Origin: Toxonevra muliebris
Taxonomy: Eukaryota; Arthropoda; Insecta; Diptera; Pallopteridae
DNA: 64,000 nucleotides
Direction of reading: 5' to 3'
Assembly: GCA_963691655.1 (NCBI GenBank)
Contig: OY829328.1
Location: 10,196,204-10,260,203, forward strand
The notes below the pieces were generated by a model. It saw only the letters and a program-made list of their open reading frames with translations, searched no databases and had not been told where the DNA came from. The position numbers and the translations under genes are program-made. Position 1 is the first letter of the stretch. Every line of letters begins with the position of its first letter. Below are positions 56,036 to 64,000 of this stretch, piece after piece.

Positions 56036-56903
56036 AGGTTAGGTTAGGTTGGAGTGGCAGCCTTCTGCTTGAAAGCACACTTAAGCACATAATTTGGCTC
56101 ATTGTGATACCACAGTACGGCGCGACTCCCCCATTTACGTATTGGAGAACCATGAGGATTCCATAATGTATCTGGCTATGTCCTTAATATTTACGGATGA
56201 TAGCTCGGACAGACTAGTGAAGAAAGGTGAGCCCAGGAGTTTTAGTCTCCTCCTGGCCAGGGATGGGCATTCGCACATGAAATGGAGGACTGTTTCTTTC
56301 TCCTCCTCAGAGCCGCAGCCCCGACAGAAGTCATTGAATGGCAGTCCTAGTCGTGGAGCATGTCTCCCCATTATGCAGTGTCCCGTGAGCACCGAAGTCG
56401 TAATGCTGATGGCGTTTCTGCTAAGGTTGAGTAGCTGTCTAGTTCGTCTATTGTCCATAGTGGTCCATGTTAGCCTGGTAATACCACAGGTATGCTCCGC
56501 TACCCAGGATCTTTTTGATTCCTCAAGGTAGTTTTGCTTAATGGCTAATTTAATAAACGTAAGAGGGACACCAATTGTGCAGGAAGGTGATATATCTGTA
56601 AGCTGCGAGCCCTGCTAACTGGTCGGCATTGCAGTTACCTGAAATATCCAGGCAAATATGTCCAGGCACCCAATATAGGTGGACCTGCGAGTGACTCGAC
56701 AAAATGTTGAGTGAAGATCGGCAGTCGAGAACAAGCTTTGATGTAGTGAAAACACCGGCAAGGGACTTGATTGCTGCTTGGCTGTCCGTGTAGATGCAGA
56801 TATTCTTATTGTGTAATAGCTCATTAGCAATAATTTTTTTAGCTAATTTTGGTTCTTCGTCAATATCAGCCATCTTCGGGAATTCATTTGTATTGCCGTC
56901 CAA
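56036..56903 (-). pseudogene. R1/I-type LINE relic: RNase H, zinc knuckle and 3' end
   Basis: Minus strand. An RNase H-like segment (NICIYTDSQAAIKSL, LYWVPGHICLDISGNCNADQLA) lies at about 56820-56610. The C-terminal finger (FCRGCGSEEEKETVLHFMCECPSLARRR) is at about 56330-56240, followed by the tail with GTGGTATCACAATG (about 56113-56100) and the terminal CCAACCTAACCTAACCTA repeat (about 56057-56037). It is 5'-truncated, with at least one frameshift near 56500. Its 3' end is shared with the SINE at 33.9 kb. Confidence 0.8.
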
Positions 56904-56999
56904 AAATATTTGACGGCCTTCACAAGGGTTAAGATCACCGAAAAATCTTGATTTAGAATTTTTGAAATCATATGCAAATAGTCACAATAAATCTTGCAT

Positions 57000-59960
57000 T
57001 TACTTCAAATTTAATTTAGCTTTAGTGGAAAATTTTCTCTGGCTTGAGTTGCTGTTGAATTTTTTTTGATAATTTAAAATCGAATTTCTTGCTGTGCTAG
57101 AGGTTTGAATTCTGCCAACCTTACATCAGTAATTCAACTTTTTTGGTAACCAATCTTTGCGATCTTCGTGAAATTTTAAACAAAAATTTAGATTTCTTAA
57201 AAACTAATAACCAACTTAGCGAACTTTCTTTTTGTACCTCATATACACATATATATATGTATGTAAGTAAACATTCATAGAATAAGGACTAGAAATTTAA
57301 AAGTGACTTTAATAAAATGGAAGTAACTACATACAAAAAGAAGGCAAGAAACACATGCACGCACAAATTCTGTAAAAGATAATAACTGTGGAACGTGCTC
57401 GCTAGCATAAATATACTAGAGCAAAAATACTTTTACATACATATACATGTATAAATGTGTAAATGTATGTATGTATTTATACTCACTTATATATGCAAAA
57501 ATTGACTCATATGAAAATAAGAGCTCTAAGCAAATGAATAAAAATGAGTTGAAAAAAAAAAAAAAACTGAAAAATGAAAAAAAGAAAATAATATGTGTAT
57601 GAATGAAGTAGGACAAAACAATGTTGCCAAAAACAAATACACACCCATACACATATGTAACAATACACACACTAACAAAATCATACATATAAATATTCGT
57701 ACTCATACAAAAGCAACTTACATTTTCTTTCTTCCTGCACACGCTTTTCCGTAGTTATGTATGCGGAGTCTGCCAGACTTTTGTTTGTATTGTATTGTAA
57801 ATGTATATGTATCTGTATTACGTTCTTCGTATAGACAGACTTTTTTTTTGAATTTATTGTTTCAGTTCTTTATTTAAGTAAAAAAAAAATAACATAACAT
57901 TTTCATTTTTATATCTAGGCGTTTAGTAAATAATTTAAAGAAATTTATTAAAGTTTTATTTTTAAAATAACTTTGTAAAACTGTTATCTTAAAGATTTTT
58001 TTATGACGTGCATATGAATTTATTATTTACTGTTAATTTTTTTGTGTTTTGTTTTAATAACGAGTATTGTTATATTATTTACTTTTTTCACATAAATTTT
58101 ATTTATTCATATTTGCGATTCTGGTTATTTTTTAATATTACAAATTGATTGTAAATAATTAATTTTTTTATTTATCTCATTGATTTATTAATCATACTCT
58201 TTTATTTGTGATTGTGTTGTTAATGCATTATTTATATTTTAAATTCATTTAATCTTTAATTTTTGCTTTTTTATTTTTTTTTTTTAGTTTTTATTTTTAT
58301 TCACGCATTATTTTTTTAAATTTATTTTAATTAAATTTATTCCTTGTAGTTGCAAATGCAGTTCAGCTGTAAATAGAAAAAGGAAAAAGAAAAGATTTTA
58401 ATTGATGTAAAGTGTTTGTATTTCTTCTATCGATTATAACTTTTTTTTAGGTGATCAACAATTTAAACAAAAACTTAAAATGAAAATCGTTGAAGTTTTT
58501 TGAATATCAATAAAGTTCCTCACTTTTGCTGACTAAATTGCACTGTATTGAAAATCTAAAATCTTCTTACCCATTTACGGGAATAGGATTTATCTGGCAA
58601 AAAATGTTTTCTAGAATGTTAAAAATGAAAAAACTATAACTCAACACTATTATCACCTCCATGTAATGATTTGAATGATTCAAGACTGCTACTAGTAATA
58701 CAAACTATCTATTGCCACCAAGTGAATCAGGTTAGAATAAATGTAATCATTATCGGATCGCCGAATCAGATAGCGTTTATCATACCTGATAAAGATAATA
58801 AATGAAGGTCGACTTTTTTCGATTTTTTTCAAACTTGACAAAGAGGGAGCTCTTATAAAATGTAATAAATTTTGTCAAAATATTATTCCATTCAGGAGTT
58901 TTCCCCAATCATTGGTGGCTTAACCGCCATCCGAAACGGGAGTATAATTTTCTACATCGCGTTTTCCTGGCCACTTTTTTCGGTAATTTCTGTTTTTATA
59001 TATATATTTTTCATTTATAGCTTCGCTTCACTCCTTGCAGCATCACCAAAGTCGTACATGCCCGCTAGCCGAATTTCTAAACGACATTTACAATTTATTA
59101 ATTAATGGTCCTTTTCTAATTTTGGGTCTGTAGGTCGCTTTTTGTGGTTTATATAGTTTATAGTTTAAAATTATGGTTTTTTACTGTATTACGGACACGC
59201 GATGTCATGTGTGCGAAGCATTTGTTTCAATGCACCAACTGTGCGTATTATTTTTGGAAAAGTCCAGTTTTCATTGTTGCAATCAAATAATACTAGAAAC
59301 GAAGTTTTCACGGCATTAAGGATGTAGTCTGGTGTTCCGGACTAATGTTCAAGGTTTTTTTCGGGATTTTTTTTATTATAACAAAATAAAATACAATCAT
59401 TTAAATTTTTGTATATGTTATTATTGGCATTATCAACTAATATACAAAAAAAATGTTTGGAGTTTATTTTACAATATTTTATTAGTGTTTTTTACGCCCA
59501 AAGTGGACACCTAAAAAAAGGTTTGTCGCTGGCTCGAGTGATTGTGGCACTTGAAGTCATCTGAAACAAAAAATTTAAATGGAATGCTATTTTGTATACT
59601 TGTCATTCTAGCAGGTAGTAGATTTAAACATTTTTATTACAAAATAACAAAATGGCAGTCTCTAAAAAAATTTCAAAAATCGCTCGTTTTTTTTTGTTGA
59701 AAATCAGTATAAAAAGTAAGAAATAATGATTAGAAATAAACAATTCTACTACCTGCGATTAGCCATTAGTATGTAGAATAACATGTTAAATTTTCAGCCC
59801 AATCGGCTTGATAGAATTTTGTCAGGCTCTCGGGCCGATCAAAAAAACGTTGTTTCGAGAAAAACGCTTTTAAAGTTTTAACAGCACATACAGTTTTATA
59901 GTTTCGTTAATATTTTGATTTCAATCTAACGGCAAGAAAACTAAGTTGCAAAATGTGTAG
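57000..59960. other. AT-rich non-coding stretch
   Basis: No gene is supported. TATG/CATA microsatellites occur near 57250 and 57430-57480 and long T- or A-rich tracts near 57550 and 58260-58330. ORFs are short and Phe/Tyr-rich. Confidence 0.5.
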
Positions 59961-59989
59961 TTTATTTCAATACATTCCTTAGCTTACGC

Positions 59990-61065
59990 AAATACTTGAG
60001 GAATACAAAATACAAATCTTTCAGAAAATCGAAAGGCAATTTAGCATTATTTGATAATTATTGCCGCCTACAAAAAGAATTTGATTATCTTAATAAATTT
60101 TTATACAAAAACTATATCCTCAGTGTCGAAACTGAGTTGAAATCTCACTGTAAAAGCTTTTGGTATTTCATCAATAATAAAAGAAAATCCTCTGGTATTC
60201 CAGACATAATGCACTTTGATGGAGAAACGTCTTCTGAGATCTCCAGAATTTGCAATCTCTTTGCAAACTTTTTTCGCTCTGTTTATGTCCCTTCTTCTAC
60301 CATTAGGGATTTAAACCAGTATTCGAACTCCAGTTTGGTTAATATTGGTAATTTGCAATTAACCTTAGAAGAAGTGACTCTAGAGCTCACTTGCTTAAAC
60401 TCTGACAAACAATCTGGTTTTGATGGCCTTCCTCCAATCTTATTAAAAAATTGTGCGATTGCACTAGCTCCTCCATTGCTAATTATTTTTAATCGGTCTC
60501 TTGTTCGTGGTGAATTCTTAGAGGTTTGGAAAAAATCGTATACTATTCCCATTCACAAATCTGGCTCCAAGGCTGAAGTTTATAATTATCGTCCAATATG
60601 TAAGATTTCAGCTATTCCTAAATTGCGCTGGAATACTGATATGCCATCTTATAGAATCAGATGTCTCTTGCTTGGTATACAATCTCTTGAAGTTAGGCGT
60701 AAATACTTCTCTGTTATGTTTGTAAGAGACATTATTAACAATCATATTGATTGCCCACTTCTGCTTCAATTAATTGGCTTTTATTGTCCTACTCGTAACT
60801 TAAGATCTAGAAGTCTTCATTATGAACCTTATCATAGAGTAAACTACTGCCGCAATGAGCCTATAACACGTTGTTTAAGGGAAGCAAATGAAGTCTGCGG
60901 CTACTTAGATTTTTATAATCATTCAAATCGATGTAAATTTAAAAATCGTTTAATTATGACACTGCAATACCCAAGTTAATTATTATTTAAGTTAGCATTT
61001 AGAATATCTAGTAGTCTTTAAGAGCATGTACTCTAATTGATGAAATTGAAATAAATAAATAAATG
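59990..61065 (+). pseudogene. Internally deleted jockey/CR1-type LINE
   Basis: One long frame (59996-60979, 327 codons, no ATG needed for its homology) reads the endonuclease-RT linker (EFDYLNKFLYKNYILSVE...SFWYFINNKR), early RT motifs (LNSDKQSGFDGLPPILLKN, WKKSYTIPIHKSG, YNYRPI) and then jumps at about 60615-60625 to the LINE C-terminus (LRWNTDMPSYRIRC...VMFVRDIINNHIDCP). The palm domain with the catalytic box is missing, yet the frame stays open. The copy ends in an AAAT repeat (about 61047-61063), a typical LINE tail. Confidence 0.8.
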
Positions 61066-61079
61066 CATACACCGTACAA

Positions 61080-61475
61080 AGCTAAATTAAGCAACGGCAA
61101 AGTAAAAAGCTTTTCTATCCCGTTGGTAGCCGGGCAGAGATGGTGGCGCGCTGTCCATTTTTAATTTTGTATTTTGGATCAAGGTGAGTATCAAATTCGG
61201 ACATAACCACTACACCATGGCGACTACCAAAAAACTTACACACACCGAATAGCCCACTGAGGTCCAAAAGTTCAATTGTACATGAATGAATATAAATCAC
61301 TAATATTAAGTATTTCTTCTGCATGTATTAAATTTTTTTTTTTAAATTCTTATAGTTACTCTGACCAAATGCTAAACAAACCCAACTGCAGTAATTATAA
61401 CAATACTGAAATAAGTATAGTCTTTCTAAACATTTTAATAAATGCTAATTCTTTTGAAGTAATATGCTATAAAGT
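61080..61475. other. Non-coding stretch with a possible tRNA-like remnant
   Basis: On the minus strand near 61225-61175 a sequence with an A-box-like GGTGTAGTGGTTA is followed by a weak B-box-like ACCTTGATCC. It might be a decayed SINE head. No gene is seen. Confidence 0.3.
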
Positions 61476-61479
61476 AAAT

Positions 61480-61703
61480 GAGGGTAATTCGGATCGATTT
61501 TGTTTTGCTAATAATTTTCTTTGGTATTTTTTTAAAATTACGTCCTTTTTTCGAAACGATCGAGAATTATTTCCCCTTTCTAATGGTATGCAACACTTAT
61601 TTCAATTATTTCAAACTAATCAGTTGCGAGCGAAGAAACAAAGAGTAAGCGTATTTTCATACAAAGCCTTACCAAATAATATAAGAAACCCAGAAATTTT
61701 ATA
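61480..61703 (+). pseudogene. Possible LINE C-terminal fragment
   Basis: The frame ending at 61703 closes with SVFSYKALPNNIRNPEIL, which resembles the YNSLPxxIR end of jockey/CR1 reverse transcriptases, preceded by ELFPLSNGMQ-type sequence. Upstream residues match nothing I know. No start codon can be assigned. Confidence 0.35.
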
Positions 61704-61957
61704 ACACTAATAACTTTTGTGCTAATAAGTATATAATTTATATAGGGCTTTGTTCTCTAAACTTTCTGCTATAGTTTGGTAAAAATAAGCACCATTTTAG
61801 AAAGAGTAGTAAGAAAAAAATTAACTTTTAAAATCTTTCCGAATTACCAGCATGCGTTTTTCTATTTGCATATAATTCGGATCGATGATCTTAGAGTTTT
61901 GATTTTATTTAATTGATAATATTTTACAAATTACAGAAAAATATAACTTTTACAGTT

Positions 61958-62971
61958 CTAACCACTATTTATGAACTCGTGGACCTTTTTTGGTAAGCCT
62001 TCCATTAGAGATTCGATGGTGGTTTCAGACACCTTTTTGGAACAGTTTGCCCATCTCCTTTTTAAATCTTCGATATTTTGGGACACCTTTTTTGTGCTCT
62101 TTAAGTTTCTTTTTACAAGAGCCCAATATCTCTCCACTGGTCTTAGCTCCGGACAATTTGGAAGATTGAGATTGGCCTCTCTTCGTACAAAAACTATGTT
62201 ATAACTTTGGTACCACTCCAGAGGTTTCTTGCCTTAGTGGCATGATGCTAAATCGTGCCAAAAATATGTGGACACATTGTGTTCTCTTATGAAAGGAAGA
62301 AGTCTTCTTTTCAAAAATTCTTTGATGTATATTTCGGTATTTATAAAGCCCACTGTAACAAATGACTGGCTTCTTTTGCCGCAACTGCATATAGCTTGCC
62401 ATACCAGGAATTTTTTAGGAAATTTTGCCAGCTTTTGGATTCTAAATTGTTCTTCGACATTTCCTCGAGCATCAGCAACATAAAAATTATGACCCGGAAG
62501 CTGCGTAAAATCTGCCAGTACATACGTTTCGTCGTCCATTATACAACATGAATATTTTTGTATGAAATTCGATTTTAATTTCCGAGCCCTACTTTTGGCG
62601 TCTAAACTTTTTGCAGCATTCCTGTCTGAAACTTTTTGGACTTTGTATGTTTTCGAACCTGCATTGACTTTAACTTTTCGCACCAAATAGTCAGAGCACT
62701 GGGCTAACCGGGCAGCTTTTCTACCACATGTGTTTGGAGATCTTTTCAATATGCTTTCTATTTTCTTGGCTTTCCCAATATCATGTGGTCCTTGTTTTCT
62801 TCCCGAACCAGGTTTCCTATCGATGGTCAAATCCTCCTGAAACTGTTTAATAACATTGGAAACAGCTTGACGGCAGACCTTCAATTCTTTGGCCAATTTT
62901 TTATAGGACCAATTTGGATTTTTTTGAAAATTTTTAATAATTTTAAGACGTACTTCTTTTTCTTCACTCAT
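61958..62971 (-). pseudogene. Tc1/mariner-like transposase with a single in-frame stop
   Basis: From an ATG at 62971 the frame runs 337 codons to a TAG at 61958, broken only by a TAA at 62234-62236 (codon 246). The N-terminus is a helix-turn-helix DNA-binding domain (SYKKLAKELKVCRQAVSNVIKQF) followed by a second one. The catalytic triad candidates are Asp in CIMDDETYV, Asp in YFWHDLASCH and Glu in CPELRPVERYW, the last two 40 positions apart counting the stop codon. This spacing and the ELRPVE motif set it apart from classical DD34E Tc1. I could not identify flanking inverted repeats. It was probably inactivated recently. Confidence 0.85.
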
Positions 62972-62999
62972 TTTGATCAAACTCACAATAAATCAACTT

Positions 63000-64000
63000 G
63001 TTTGTCATTAAAAATAACAACTGACATATTTTTCAAAGATAACTCGATCAAAGAAATTTACAAAAAAAAGTATTAGGTAAAACATGTGTTAAGATTTTTT
63101 CAACCTCACTCCTTAGTAGGTGATGCTTGGATGTTTGACCCTTTCTTTAGAGAGTTTTTGTGGAATTTGAGTTCAAAGTTTAGATAAACTTGAAAAATAT
63201 TTTGAATTTTAGTCAAAAATTTTCCATTTTAAAATCAAAAAATTTTTTTTTTTTATTGAAATATTAATTGAAATTAATTGAGTTTTTTAGAGTTATACTA
63301 ATTTTGAAACTAACTAGTAATTTTTAGTCAAATTCAATGTGAAATATATTTTTAAAAACTAGTTTGTGTTAAATGGTATTTTTTTTTCTATTCCAGACTA
63401 CATTTTAATTTCTGATTATATCAATATACTTGTAAATTTTAAATTTTATATATTTATATATATGTATATACAATTTTATATATTTTATTGTTCATCAGCA
63501 CACGGGCGTGGCCACCGACTCCAGAGATTTACCTTAACAAGATTTAAGGGGATTAACATTTGTTCATCCCTTATAATTTTTTTTTATTTGTAGCCAACGA
63601 TCAAATATATGAAATTCTTTTCAGTAATGAATGGGGGAGTTAGGGAGGGGGGAATTGGGAGGGGAAGGTGAAAGTTTGGAGGGAGGTCAGGGGTACTTAA
63701 CCGAAAATCCTTTCCCCTTTCCTACACCCCTTAGATCAGCTATTGCTCCTACGTAAGATTGCAAAGTCCCATACCTTTTTTGTTAATATATTCGTATCTA
63801 TCGCCCAACCACAGTCTCTTCTCCTGATTTTGATACGCCCATGAATAGGCCCATAATTGAGAATTAGTTCGGTGTGGAACAAGTAAATCTCCATATCAAA
63901 TTTTATTAATTTAGCTCGATATGATATTCGAAGATATTGGATTTTTGCGAAAATGCCACGCCCACTTTGAGATGCGGTCGAATGCTATAGCCCACAACTT
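63000..64000. other. Non-coding stretch with a G-rich tract
   Basis: AT-rich until about 63600. At 63633-63700 the plus strand is strongly G-rich. The last 300 bp have higher GC and a phrase ending AAAATGCCACGCCCACTTTGA that may belong to an unidentified repeat. No gene is seen. Confidence 0.45.
63633..63665 (+). repeat. G-quadruplex-type tract
   Basis: G-runs of 5, 3, 6, 3 and 4 separated by 1-5 nt lie at 63634-63665, followed by further G-rich sequence to about 63697. Confidence 0.75.

Noticed and set aside
1..64000. CRISPR arrays, rRNA genes, bacterial operons
   Set aside because: None of the diagnostic repeats, conserved rRNA segments or ribosome-binding patterns are present; the content is that of an insect nuclear genome.

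Overview
The window looks like repeat-rich, gene-poor DNA from a dipteran insect. It is AT-rich and non-coding over most of its length, with many short microsatellites (CATA, TATG, TA, CA, GA), abundant relics of non-LTR retrotransposons and Tc1/mariner elements, and two SINE-like repeats. A higher fly, possibly a tephritid, is my guess from the style of the repeats; it is not proven. I found no convincing host protein-coding gene. All strong coding signal belongs to mobile elements.

The centrepiece is a nearly intact Maverick/Polinton, a self-synthesising virus-like DNA transposon, at 16998-33061 (16,064 bp). It has a perfect 6-bp target duplication (CTCCCA), AG...CT termini and about 1.9-kb terminal inverted repeats. 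Between the repeats lie: a protein-primed family B DNA polymerase with one intron; a minus-strand virion module (phospholipase A2/pVI-like protein, adenovirus-type protease, penton-like minor capsid protein, a 57-codon overlapping ORF, major capsid protein); and a plus-strand module (packaging ATPase, a conserved Polinton protein with one frameshift, a fibre-like protein, a DDE integrase with chromodomain, a small protein). A small Cys-rich protein closes the right side on the minus strand. Together these could replicate (polymerase), integrate (integrase), package (ATPase) and build and mature particles (capsid proteins, protease).

Two gene junctions stand out. The protease frame has no ATG covering its N-terminal part, but it lies exactly in the -1 frame of the upstream PLA2/pVI gene behind an A_AAA_AAC slippery heptamer. 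Next to it, three minus-strand capsid-module ORFs overlap by 4 and 8 nt.

Layout: 1-5.2 kb AT-rich DNA with a 60-bp-arm hairpin and a transposon-type ORF relic; 5.2-6.0 kb SINE-like repeat and a polypyrimidine tract; 7.8-9.0 kb a 135-bp tandem array with an inverted diverged copy; 11.2-14.8 kb a LINE relic split by a Tc1/mariner element; 17.0-33.1 kb the Polinton; 33.2-38.6 kb LINE fragments, a tRNA-headed SINE and LINE ORF1/endonuclease; 39.5-40.5 kb a Tc1 relic; 41.2-45.1 kb two LINE relics; 52.5-54.1 kb a long-inverted-repeat element; 55.4-57 kb mariner and LINE relics; 60-61.7 kb an internally deleted LINE and a possible second LINE tail; 62-63 kb a Tc1/mariner-like transposase interrupted by a single stop codon. 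The rest is non-coding sequence in which I see nothing specific.
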